From the NCBI RefSeq assembly GCF_014650995.1, contig NZ_BMWA01000006.1, forward strand, positions 248,891 through 312,890: a DNA stretch of 64,000 nucleotides, written 5' to 3'. The position numbers were made by a program, and so were the translations under genes. Positions 7,328 to 20,011 of this stretch are shown one piece after another. Position 1 is the first letter of the stretch, and every line of letters begins with the position of its first letter. The notes under the pieces are model-generated. The model searched no databases. It was not told where the DNA came from and saw only the letters and a program-made list of their open reading frames with translations. This DNA comes from Streptomyces viridiviolaceus. GTDB taxonomy: Bacteria > Actinomycetota > Actinomycetes > Streptomycetales > Streptomycetaceae.

Positions 7328-8783
7328 TCAGACCGTCAGCGCGCGGTCCGTCGGGCGGATCGGGGCCGGCAGGTCGCTGGTGCCGGTCAGGTAGCGGTCC
7401 GCGCCGCGGGCGGCCGAGCGGCCCTCCGCGATCGCCCAGACGATGAGCGACTGGCCGCGGCCGGCGTCACCGGCGACGAACACACCCGGCACGTTGGTCT
7501 GGAAGTCCGCGTCACGGGCGATGTTACCCCGCTCGTCGAGCTCCAGGCCGAACTGCTCGACCAGGCCGTTGTCCCGGTCGGTGCCGGTGAAGCCCATCGC
7601 GAGGGTGACCAGCTGGGCCGGGATCTTGCGCTCGGTGCCCGGCTTCGGCGTCAGCTTGCCGTCGACGAACTCCACCTCGCTCATGTGCAGCCACTGGACG
7701 TTGCCCTCCTCGTCGCCCTCGAAGTGGGTGGTGGAGACGGAGTAGACCCGCTCGCCGCCCTCCTCGTGCGCCGAGGTGACCTTGTAGAGCATCGGGAAGG
7801 TCGGCCACGGCTGCGAGACCGGGTTCCGCTCCTCGCCCGGCCGGGGCATGATCTCCAGCTGGGTGACGGAGGCCGCGCCCTGGCGGTGGGCGGTGCCCAC
7901 GCAGTCGGCGCCGGTGTCGCCGCCGCCGATGACGACGACGTGCTTGCCCTCGGCCGAGATCGGCGGGGAGACGTAGTCGCCCTCCTGGACCTTGTTGGCC
8001 AGCGGCAGGTACTCCATCGCCTGGTGGATGCCCTTGAGCTCCCGGCCGGGGACCGGCAGGTCGCGGGCGGTGGTGGCACCGGCGGCGATGACGACGGCGT
8101 CGTACCGCTTCTTCAGGTCCGTCGCCTTCAGGTCGCGGCCGATCTCGACGCCGGTGCGGAACCGGGTGCCCTCCGCGCGCATCTGCTCGATACGGCGGTT
8201 GATGTGCCGCTTCTCCATCTTGAACTCGGGGATGCCGTACCGGAGGAGTCCTCCGATGCGGTCCGCGCGCTCGTAGACGGCGACCGTGTGACCGGCGCGC
8301 GTGAGCTGCTGGGCGGCGGCCAGGCCCGCCGGGCCCGAGCCGATGACCGCGACCGTCTTGCCGGACAGGCGCTCCGGGATCTGCGGGGCGACGTCCCCGG
8401 TCTCCCACGCCTTGTCGATGATCGAGACCTCGACGTTCTTGATGGTGACCGGCGGCTGGTTGATGCCGAGCACGCACGCCGACTCGCACGGAGCCGGGCA
8501 CAGGCGGCCGGTGAACTCCGGGAAGTTGTTGGTGGCGTGCAGGCGCTCGGACGCGGCCGACCAGTCCTCGCGGTAGGCGTAGTCGTTCCACTCGGGGATC
8601 AGGTTCCCGAGCGGACAGCCGTTGTGGCAGAACGGGATGCCGCAGTCCATGCAGCGGCTGGCCTGCTTGCTGATGATCGGCAGCAGGGAGCCGGGGACGT
8701 AGACCTCGTTCCAGTCCTTGACGCGTTCCTCGACCGGACGCGACTTGGCGACCTCGCGGCCGTGGTTCAGAAAGCCCTTCGGG

Positions 8784-8791
<8 letters not shown>
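7328..8791 (-). CDS. gltD: Glutamate synthase (NADPH) small subunit
   Basis: The 487-residue protein is the usual GltD length. The N-terminal domain has two Cys clusters, [17 protein letters not shown] and [10 protein letters not shown], for [4Fe-4S] clusters. [16 protein letters not shown] (about residue 150) is the FAD-binding Rossmann motif, and [15 protein letters not shown] (about residue 288) binds [24 protein letters not shown] near the C-terminus is the second FAD motif. It passes electrons from NADPH to GltB for glutamate synthesis from glutamine and 2-oxoglutarate. The ATG overlaps the gltB stop by 8 bases, so it is translationally coupled to gltB. Confidence 0.97.
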
Positions 8792-13382
<4,591 letters not shown>

Positions 13383-13403
13383 CGGCTCTCCCGTCGTCGT
13401 CAT

Positions 13404-13722
13404 GTGGCATGTGGCAAGTGCCGAGGGACGACGTTGGCCCTCTGCGTGAGTGCAAAATTTCGTGCAGGTTACATGATGGAGCGGTTCTCGGGAACCGGGA
13501 TAACCCGTTCCAACATGCGGACACCAGGGGGTCGCGGCGGGGATACCGCGCCCGGCGGCGGAAGCTATGGGGACCGAGGTGGACAGATCGTGTCCGTCGG
13601 TCCGAAGGGGGGCGGGAGGGAGCTCCGTCGCTCACTCCACGGATGCGCGGCGGGCCTCATTGCCCACAGCGCTTACGGCTCATGCCCGGTGGTCATACTG
13701 CCGAAACCAGCGAGTAACGGCT
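13404..13722. other. gltB upstream region without a gene
   Basis: This stretch between gltB and the VIT1-type gene has no convincing coding frame. It holds the GlnR-like box and an inverted repeat GGTTC-tcgg-GAACC at about 13483-13496. A GC-rich central part shows no structure I can name. The gltB promoter should be here. Confidence 0.5.
13446..13472 (-). promoter_or_regulatory. GlnR-box-like site upstream of gltB
   Basis: Read on the minus strand the site is GTAAC-N6-GAAAT-N6-CTCAC. This follows the GlnR consensus of alternating gTnAc and GaAAc half sites at 6-base spacing: the first half site is perfect, the second has one mismatch, the third one mismatch. It lies 64 bp or more upstream of the gltB start, which fits nitrogen control of the gltBD operon. 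No binding data are claimed. Confidence 0.4.
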
Positions 13723-13746
13723 ACTTATGCGGTCCGACGCATAAGT
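13723..13746. terminator. Perfect 9-bp inverted repeat after the VIT1-type gene
   Basis: ACTTATGCG and CGCATAAGT pair perfectly around the 6-base loop GTCCGA. The repeat begins 10 bases after the TAG of the VIT1-type gene. It may be its terminator, but the arms are AT-rich for this genome and no T-run follows. An operator for the gltB region is the alternative. Confidence 0.45.
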
Positions 13747-13756
13747 TCCAGTCTCG

Positions 13757-14488
13757 CTATCCTACGGCCGTTCCGAACAGACTGCCCAGGGCGTACGTCA
13801 CACCGGCCGCCGCTCCACCCAGCGCGAGCTGCCGCAATCCGCTGTACCACCAGGTGCGCGCCGTCACCTTGGCCACCACCGCGCCGCACAGGAACAGGCC
13901 GGCCAGCGCCAGCAGGACCGCGGGCCACAGCGCACCGGCGCCGAGCAGGAACGGCAGGACGGGCAGCAGGGCACCCAGCGCGAAGGAGCCGAACGACGAC
14001 ACGGCCGCGACCGTCGGCGACGGCAGGTCGCCCGGGTCGATGCCCAGTTCCTCGCGGGCGTGTATCTCCAGGGCCTGCTCGGGGTCGCGGGACAGCTGCC
14101 GGGCGACCTCGCGCGCGAGGCCGGGCTCGACGCCCCGCGCCTCGTAGAGGGCGGCCAGCTCGGCCTCCTCGTCCTTCGGGTGCTTCTTCAGTTCCCGGCG
14201 CTCCACGTCCAGCTCGGCCTCGACCAGCTCGCGCTGCGAGGCGACCGAGGTGTACTCGCCGGCCGCCATGGAGAAGGCGCCGGCGGCCAGGCCCGCGAGG
14301 CCGCTCAGCACGATGGTCTGCTGACTCGCCGACCCGCCGGCGACACCGGTCATCAGGGCGAGGTTGGAGACCAGACCGTCCATCGCGCCGAAGACGGCGG
14401 GGCGCAGCCAGCCGCCGTTCACGTCCCGGTGCGTGTGGTTGTCGCGGTGCGCCTCGTGCAGCACCGCCTCGGTTTCGATGATGGCCAT
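13757..14488 (-). CDS. VIT1/CCC1-family iron/manganese transporter
   Basis: The 243-residue protein has the VIT1 layout. A first membrane pair carries GAMDGLVSNLALMTGVAGG and LAGLAAGAFSMAAGEYTSV. A charged cytoplasmic metal-binding helix region covers about residues 85-150 and is rich in Glu (VEAELDVERRELKKHPKDEEAE, given here as its visible core ELKKHPKDEEAE). The last three membrane segments follow. The N-terminus has a His-rich run, HRDNHTHRD. The family moves Fe2+ or Mn2+ out of the cytoplasm in exchange for protons. The ATG has GGGGGA 6 bases upstream. An iron-box-like sequence lies about 90-105 bp upstream, which would fit iron control. Confidence 0.88.
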   Translation of the reverse strand: MAIIETEAVLHEAHRDNHTHRDVNGGWLRPAVFGAMDGLVSNLALMTGVAGGSASQQTIVLSGLAGLAAGAFSMAAGEYTSVASQRELVEAELDVERRELKKHPKDEEAELAALYEARGVEPGLAREVARQLSRDPEQALEIHAREELGIDPGDLPSPTVAAVSSFGSFALGALLPVLPFLLGAGALWPAVLLALAGLFLCGAVVAKVTARTWWYSGLRQLALGGAAAGVTYALGSLFGTAVG

Positions 14489-14575
14489 GAAAGGTCCCCC
14501 AGGAAGTTTTTTGGACGAGTTCTACTTTTCGACAACACCAAATGTACGTCGGTCATTTCCGTCGCGCCAGCAAGG

Positions 14576-14594
14576 AAAGGCTGGGCTTACCTGG
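14576..14594. promoter_or_regulatory. Iron-box-like sequence (DmdR/IdeR type)
   Basis: AAAGGCTGGGCTTACCTGG matches 13 of 19 positions of the actinobacterial iron box TTAGGTTAGGCTAACCTAA, including the conserved AGG, GGCT and ACCT cores. It lies in the intergenic region shared by the VIT1-type gene and the divergent ADP-ribosylglycohydrolase operon, so it could affect either. The match is moderate. Confidence 0.35.
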
Positions 14595-14746
14595 GCTTTT
14601 GCCGTTCTCCGCTCATCCGTGAACGTAGACGCACAGATGTCGACCGGGTGACGCTGAGGCCGGTGAGGCTGCGGCGCGCACCGCACCGGGGACAGTTCCG
14701 CAAAGGGCTCCGCGCCTCCCGGGGCGCCCCCGAAAGGAGAGGCCGC

Positions 14747-16180
14747 ATGGCATCGACCGCCTGCATCCCCCCGGTCCCCGCCCCCGGGGACGCCGCCGGA
14801 CTCCGCGACCGGGCGCGCGGCGCGCTGCTCGGCCTGGCCGTCGGCGACGCGCTCGGGGCACCGGCCGAGAACATGAAGCCCTCCCAGATCCGCGCCCGCT
14901 GGGGCCGCATCACCGGCTACGTGGCCGAGCATCCGTCCGGCACCGACGACACCGAGTACGCGATCTTCTCCGGCCTGCTGCTGGCCCGGCACGGCTCGGC
15001 ACTCACCCCGGCCCATGTGGAGGCGGCCTGGCACGAGTGGATCGCCGACCGGGACGAGGGCCCGTTCCGGGGCGCGGGCTTCAGCGAGCGCGGCACGCTG
15101 GAGAATCTGCGCCGGGGGCTGGCCGCGCCCATCTCCGCTCAGCACCGCCACGCCTGGAGCGACGGTCTGGCCATGCGGGCCGCGCCCTACGGGGTCTTCG
15201 CGGCGGGCCGCCCCGCCGAGGCGGCCCGGCTGGTGGCGATCGACGGCTCGGTCAGCCACGACGGCGAGGGCATCTACGGCGGCCAGGCGGTGGCGGCGGG
15301 TGTCGCGGCGGCGATGGCGGGGGCGCCGGCCGTGGCGGTGGTGGCCTCCGCCCTGGCCGTCGTCCCGGACGACTCCTGGACGGCCCGCTGTCTGCGCCGG
15401 GCGATGACGGCGGCCCACCGCGGCGAACGCGCCGTACGCTCCGCGGTGGTCATCGGCGGGTACCCCTGGACCGACCTGGCGCCGGAGGCCGTCGCTCTCG
15501 CCTTCGGCGCGTACGCGGCGGCCGACGGCGACTTCGCCGAAGCCGTGCTGACGGCCGTGAACATGGGCCGCGACGCCGACACCACGGCGGCGGTGGCGGG
15601 CGCCCTGGCCGGGGCGACGCGGGGTGCCGGTGCCATCCCGCCGGAGTGGGCGGCGGCGATCGGCCCCGCCCGCGGAAGCTGCCTGCCGGCCATGGCCGGA
15701 CACCACGTCCTGGAGGTGGCGGACCTGCTGACGCCCGGCGGACCACGCCCGGCACAGGGGGGCGCGGACCTGGCTCCCGTCATCGGCGCCGGGCCGGGGC
15801 GCGGCCGCGGACGCGGGCGGCACGACGGCCGCCCGGCACCGGACGACGCCCCGTTGCGCGAGGAGAGACCCGGGTCCCCACGGGACGACGGCTCCGCGCG
15901 ACAGGGCGCTCGCGTACGGGGTGACGACCTCCTGCGGGCCAACGGGCCCACCCGGCCGGACGGCCCCGTCCGGGACGCCGGCCACCCGCACGGCGGCAGC
16001 CCCGCTCCGGACGCCGGCTCGTCACCGGGCGACCGCGCCTCGCCGCACGGCGACGCACCACGCCACGGCGACCCCGTACGGCCTCGCCCTCCCGTACCCC
16101 CCGGCACGTGGCCCTCGCCTGCGCCGGCCGTGCTCGTGCCGACGTCGGACGACGAGGCGGCGGCGGAGGTGCGGTCGTGA
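14747..16180 (+). CDS. ADP-ribosylglycohydrolase-family protein 1, with disordered C-terminal tail
   Basis: The protein has 477 residues. The N-terminal 330 form an ADP-ribosylglycohydrolase (DraG/ARH) domain with LLGLAVGDALGAPAE (from residue 28), TDDT at 66-69 and GRDADT with Asp276 and Asp278. These are the residues that hold the two Mg2+ ions in the family, so it should be an active N- or O-glycosidase on an ADP-ribosyl or ribosyl compound. The last 140 residues are a Gly/Arg/Pro/Asp-rich tail (PGRGRGRGRHDG and similar), probably disordered. AAAGGAGAG is 5 bases upstream of the ATG. It is the first of seven overlapping genes; its stop overlaps the next GTG (GTGA). Confidence 0.88.
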   Translation: MASTACIPPVPAPGDAAGLRDRARGALLGLAVGDALGAPAENMKPSQIRARWGRITGYVAEHPSGTDDTEYAIFSGLLLARHGSALTPAHVEAAWHEWIADRDEGPFRGAGFSERGTLENLRRGLAAPISAQHRHAWSDGLAMRAAPYGVFAAGRPAEAARLVAIDGSVSHDGEGIYGGQAVAAGVAAAMAGAPAVAVVASALAVVPDDSWTARCLRRAMTAAHRGERAVRSAVVIGGYPWTDLAPEAVALAFGAYAAADGDFAEAVLTAVNMGRDADTTAAVAGALAGATRGAGAIPPEWAAAIGPARGSCLPAMAGHHVLEVADLLTPGGPRPAQGGADLAPVIGAGPGRGRGRGRHDGRPAPDDAPLREERPGSPRDDGSARQGARVRGDDLLRANGPTRPDGPVRDAGHPHGGSPAPDAGSSPGDRASPHGDAPRHGDPVRPRPPVPPGTWPSPAPAVLVPTSDDEAAAEVRS

Positions 16181-17433
16181 CCAGGGGCCGTCCGACGGGC
16201 GAGGAACCGGCGACCACGGCGTACGTCGCCCCGCCCGGAGCGCCGGAGCGGGCCGCGACCACCGGGAGCGGTCACCGGCCCGGCCCCGAGTCCGCCGCAC
16301 CGCCGCACGGGGCGGCGCCGTCCCACCGCGTCGAAGGGCTCCTGCTCGGTCTGGCCGCGGGCGACGCGGCCGGCTGGCCCGCCGCCCGGCACCGGGCCGC
16401 CCGGATGCCCGAGTGGACCCGCCGCCTCACCCGCGAACTGGACACCTTCGCCGAGCAGAACGCGACCACCACCCTCCCCGTCCCCATCGCCCTCAACCAG
16501 CCCCCGGAGCCGCTGCGCCTCGGCCCGTCGGACGACGCCGAGTGGGCGGTGTTCGCGGCGGAGGCCCTGCTGCGGGCCGGGGACGACAGCGCGCTCGGGG
16601 ACCTGAGCCGGGAACGCCGGACCCGCGCCGCCATCGACCTCACCTGGAACGCCGTCGCCAGCGAGGTGGCCGCCGCCGCGGACCGCGCCCCCGAGGTCGA
16701 ATCGGCCGTGCTGCCCCTGCGCGCCCGCATCTCCGTCCGGGCCGGGCTCGGCAACCTCGCCACCGGCCTGCGCCCGCCCGCCACCGGTCACGACAACCCG
16801 CACTACTTCGACGACGCGGCCTGCGTACGGGCCTGCGTCCTCGCCGTCGCCCACCCGGGCGACCCGCGCGCCGCCGCCGACCTCGCCGAGTTCGACGCCC
16901 GCTACACCCAGGACGGCGACGGCGTGCACGGCGCCCGGGCCATGGCGGCGGCGCTGGCCGGCGCCCTCGACGGCGCGGACGTGGACGCCTGCGTGACGGC
17001 CGCGCTCGCCGAGCTGCCCGAGGAGACGGAGATCGGCCGCAACGCCCGGCAGGCACTGGCGCTGGCGGCACGGACCGAGAGCACGTTCGCTCTCGTCCCG
17101 CCCCTCGAGCACCAGATCGTCGACCACGTCTACAGCTACGGCGTCGCCGCCGCCGAGACGGTCCCGGTCGCCCTCGCGCTCGCCACCGCCGCCCGGGGAC
17201 GGATCGCCGAGGCGGTGCCGGCGGCGGCCTGCCTGTCCCGGGTCGCGGACTCCGCGCCGGCGCTGGCGGGCGCCCTCACCGGCGCCATCGGCGGCGGTGC
17301 GTCGGTCCCCGCGTCCTGGCGGGACGCCTGCCGCACGCTCTCCGGCTGCGTACTGCCCCGGCTCACCGGAACGGACCTGGTGGAACTCGCCGGACTCCTG
17401 CAAGCCACGCAACCGCCCCGGCCAGGAGGATGA
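16177..17433 (+). CDS. ADP-ribosylglycohydrolase-family protein 2, metal site degenerate
   Basis: The 418-residue protein follows the family fold: VEGLLLGLAAGDAAGWPAA near residue 60, then SDDAEWAVFAAEAL, then a helical body. TDDT is changed to SDDA. The C-terminal Asp-x-Asp-Thr motif is replaced by RVADSAPALAGALTGAIGGG, which keeps the following Gly/Ala helix but has lost one Asp and the Thr. The protein may therefore be a non-catalytic partner or use another metal arrangement. About 50 N-terminal residues are Pro/Gly/Ala-rich. The GTG start overlaps the previous stop (GTGA), with GGCGGAGG just upstream. The stop lies at the start region of the third paralogue. Confidence 0.8.
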   Translation: MTRGRPTGEEPATTAYVAPPGAPERAATTGSGHRPGPESAAPPHGAAPSHRVEGLLLGLAAGDAAGWPAARHRAARMPEWTRRLTRELDTFAEQNATTTLPVPIALNQPPEPLRLGPSDDAEWAVFAAEALLRAGDDSALGDLSRERRTRAAIDLTWNAVASEVAAAADRAPEVESAVLPLRARISVRAGLGNLATGLRPPATGHDNPHYFDDAACVRACVLAVAHPGDPRAAADLAEFDARYTQDGDGVHGARAMAAALAGALDGADVDACVTAALAELPEETEIGRNARQALALAARTESTFALVPPLEHQIVDHVYSYGVAAAETVPVALALATAARGRIAEAVPAAACLSRVADSAPALAGALTGAIGGGASVPASWRDACRTLSGCVLPRLTGTDLVELAGLLQATQPPRPGG

Positions 17434-17441
17434 TGCGTGAC

Positions 17442-18617
17442 ATGACACCCAGAACAGGAGAAAACCGGACGGCCGCCCTGGACGAGCGGATCACCGGCGC
17501 CCTCGTCGGCGCGGCCGTCGGCGACGCGCTCGGCGGCCCCGTCGAGGGCTACTCCCCCGAGCAGATCCTTCAGCGCCACGGCGGCCGGATCCACGGCGTC
17601 GTCGGCCCCTGGAACGGCGACGCCTGGCGCACCGCCCGCCCCATCGCCCCCTATCACAAGGGCGACGGCCACGTCACCGACGACACCCTGATGGCCCACG
17701 CGCTGGTACGGGTGTACGCGGCCGTCCGCGACCACCTCGACGCCTACGCGATCGCCGAGCACCTGGTCCCGGACCTGATGACGGCCCCGCGCTGGATCCC
17801 GGAACTGGAGGCCGAGGCGCTCCCGCTCCAGCGGATCTTCCTGGCGGAGAAGTGGCTGGTGGCCCGTCTGCACTACGGCCACGTCGACCCGCGCGAGGCC
17901 GGCGTCGGCAACATCGTCAACTGCGGTGCCGCGATGTACATGGCCCCGGTCGGCCTGGTCAACGCCGCCAACCCGGAGGGCGCGTACGCCGAGGCGCTGG
18001 ACGTCGCGGGCGCCCACCAGTCGTCGTACGGCCGGGAGGCGGCCGGTGTCTTCGCGGCCGCGGTGGCGGCGGCGTGCGCACCGGAGGCGACCCCGGACTC
18101 GGTCGTGGCGGCCTGCCTGTCCCTGGCGAAGGACGGCACCCGGGCCGCGATCGAACAGGTCTGCGAAGTGGCGGGCCGCCACACGGACTTCGAGTCCGCG
18201 CTGCGCCCGCTGCGGGACGCGGTGGCCCCCTACGACACGGTGGGCCCCGACTACCGCTCCCCCTCCCTGGCCGCCCGCCGCCCGTCCCGTCTGCACGCCA
18301 TCGAGGAACTCCCCGTCGCCCTCGGCATGTTGCTGGTCTCCGGCGGCGACTACCGGCACGCGGTCCTCGGCGCGGTGAACTACGGCCGCGACTGCGACTC
18401 CATCGCCACGATGGCGGGCGCGCTGGCCGGGGCCCTCGGCGCACCGGTCCCGGAGGACTGGGCGAAGACCGTCGCGGAGGCGAGCCGCCTGGACCTGTGG
18501 CAACCGGCGACGACGCTCACCGAGGTGACCCGTGAGATCTTCGACCGCGACGTACGACGGCGGCGCGCGCACGAGGAGGCGTTCGCCGGGATCGGGGGCG
18601 CGAGATGCTCCGACTGA
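17442..18617 (+). CDS. ADP-ribosylglycohydrolase-family protein 3
   Basis: The 391-residue protein has the full set of family motifs. ITGALVGAAVGDALGGPVEG lies near the N-terminus, VTDDTLMAHALVRVY near residue 78, and NYGRDCDSIATMAGALAGAL near residue 315. DCDS in place of D-x-D-T keeps both Asp ligands, so catalysis is likely. The start is uncertain: ATGs at 17430, 17433 and 17442 are all in frame behind GGAGG at 17425-17429. I chose 17442 for spacing, but 17430 would overlap the previous stop as ATGA. The 3' end overlaps the next gene by 13 bases. Confidence 0.87.
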   Translation: MTPRTGENRTAALDERITGALVGAAVGDALGGPVEGYSPEQILQRHGGRIHGVVGPWNGDAWRTARPIAPYHKGDGHVTDDTLMAHALVRVYAAVRDHLDAYAIAEHLVPDLMTAPRWIPELEAEALPLQRIFLAEKWLVARLHYGHVDPREAGVGNIVNCGAAMYMAPVGLVNAANPEGAYAEALDVAGAHQSSYGREAAGVFAAAVAAACAPEATPDSVVAACLSLAKDGTRAAIEQVCEVAGRHTDFESALRPLRDAVAPYDTVGPDYRSPSLAARRPSRLHAIEELPVALGMLLVSGGDYRHAVLGAVNYGRDCDSIATMAGALAGALGAPVPEDWAKTVAEASRLDLWQPATTLTEVTREIFDRDVRRRRAHEEAFAGIGGARCSD

Positions 18618-20011
18618 CCTGGGTCCAGCCGGAGGACCTGATCGGCCACGAACTGCGCCAGGCGGCCCAGGACGGCCGCGACCCGTCGGCGATCGCGGCC
18701 CGCTGGCGCGCGGCGGGCGGCTGCGAGGCCCCCACCCGTGCGGGCGCCTCCCCGGAACCGTCCTCCCCCTACCTGCGCCTGCTGGCGGAGGAACTCCTGG
18801 ACGAACTCGCCGACCTGCCCGACGAGTCGGCGCGGACCGAGCCGACGGACCTCGACCGCATCAAGGCCCTGTGCCCCAACTGGCCCGCACCGCCGCAGCC
18901 CGCGGACCGTCGTGCCGCGCGGGCGAACGACACCCGCCCCCCGGCCACGACCCCCGCCCGCCTGGAAGCCGCCTGGCTGGGCCGGGCCGTCGGCTGCCTG
19001 CTCGGAAAGCCCGTCGAGAAGCTCCCCCTCCACGCCGTCCGCGAGCTGGCCCGGGCCACCGGCAACTGGCCCCTCGGCACCTACTTCACCGCCCACGGCG
19101 TCCCCGCGGACCTGCTCGCACGGCACCCCTGGAACCGCCGTTCCGCAGCGAACTCCCTCGCCGAGAACATCGACGGCATGCCCGAGGACGACGATCTCAA
19201 CTACCCCCTCCTCGACCTTCTGCTCCTCCAACGCCACGGCAAGGACTTCACCACGTCCGACGTGGCCCGCCTCTGGCTGGACGAACTGCCCGCCGGCCGC
19301 ACCTTCACCGCCGAACGCCTCGCCTACCGCAACCTCCTCACCGGTCTGGAGCCCCCGCACACGGCCCGCCACCGCAACCCCTTCCGGGAGTGGATCGGCG
19401 CCCTGATCCGCGCCGACGTGCACGGCTGGACCAACCCCGGCGACCCGGCCGCCGCGGCCGAACAGGCGCACCGCGACGCGGTCCTCACCCACACCGCCAA
19501 CGGCGTGTACGCCGCGATGTTCGCGGCCGCGGTCATCTCGGCCGCCGCCGACGACAGCGGCACCGCCGACGTCCACGGCTGCCTCCGCACCGGCCTCACC
19601 GTCGTCCCACCCGACTCCCGCCTCGCCCGGGCCGTCCGCCACGCCGTCCGACTCGCCGGGACGCACACCGACTTCGACGCGGTCGTCGACGAACTCCACG
19701 CCAGGTACTCCCCCACCCACCACTGGGTGCACGCCGTTCCCAACACCGCGCTGATCGCCGCGGCCCTCACCCACGCGGACGGCGACTTCACCGGCTCCGT
19801 CTGCCGTGCCGTCAGCGGCGCCTGGGACACCGACTCGTGCGGCGCCACCGCGGGCGGCATCGCCGGCCTCCTCGCCGGCGATCCCGCCGCCCTGCCCCAC
19901 CGCTGGACGGCACCGCTCAAGAACCGCCTGTCCACCTCCGTCGCGGACTTCGACGGCACGGGCTTCGACGCCCTCGCCCACCTCACCCACCGGGAGGCCA
20001 CCCGCCCATGA
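18605..20011 (+). CDS. ADP-ribosylglycohydrolase-family protein 4, divergent
   Basis: The protein has 468 residues. An N-terminal helical extension of about 110 residues, not seen in the other three paralogues, begins LRLTWVQPEDLIGHELRQA. The glycohydrolase domain follows with AAWLGRAVGCLLGKPVEK, then PEDDDLNYPLLDLLLL where TDDT is normally found, and AVSGAWDTDSCGATAGGIAG near residue 415. The Asp-x-Asp pair (WDTDS) and three acidic residues at the first site remain, so metal binding is still possible. This belongs to a distinct branch of the family. GGGGCG precedes the ATG. The stop overlaps the ribokinase start (ATGA). Confidence 0.85.
   Translation: MLRLTWVQPEDLIGHELRQAAQDGRDPSAIAARWRAAGGCEAPTRAGASPEPSSPYLRLLAEELLDELADLPDESARTEPTDLDRIKALCPNWPAPPQPADRRAARANDTRPPATTPARLEAAWLGRAVGCLLGKPVEKLPLHAVRELARATGNWPLGTYFTAHGVPADLLARHPWNRRSAANSLAENIDGMPEDDDLNYPLLDLLLLQRHGKDFTTSDVARLWLDELPAGRTFTAERLAYRNLLTGLEPPHTARHRNPFREWIGALIRADVHGWTNPGDPAAAAEQAHRDAVLTHTANGVYAAMFAAAVISAAADDSGTADVHGCLRTGLTVVPPDSRLARAVRHAVRLAGTHTDFDAVVDELHARYSPTHHWVHAVPNTALIAAALTHADGDFTGSVCRAVSGAWDTDSCGATAGGIAGLLAGDPAALPHRWTAPLKNRLSTSVADFDGTGFDALAHLTHREATRP

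Noticed and set aside
16177..17433. Calling the second glycohydrolase a pseudogene
   Set aside because: The frame is full length, the coding bias is strong and the gene is coupled on both sides. Loss of a few metal residues is not decay of the gene.
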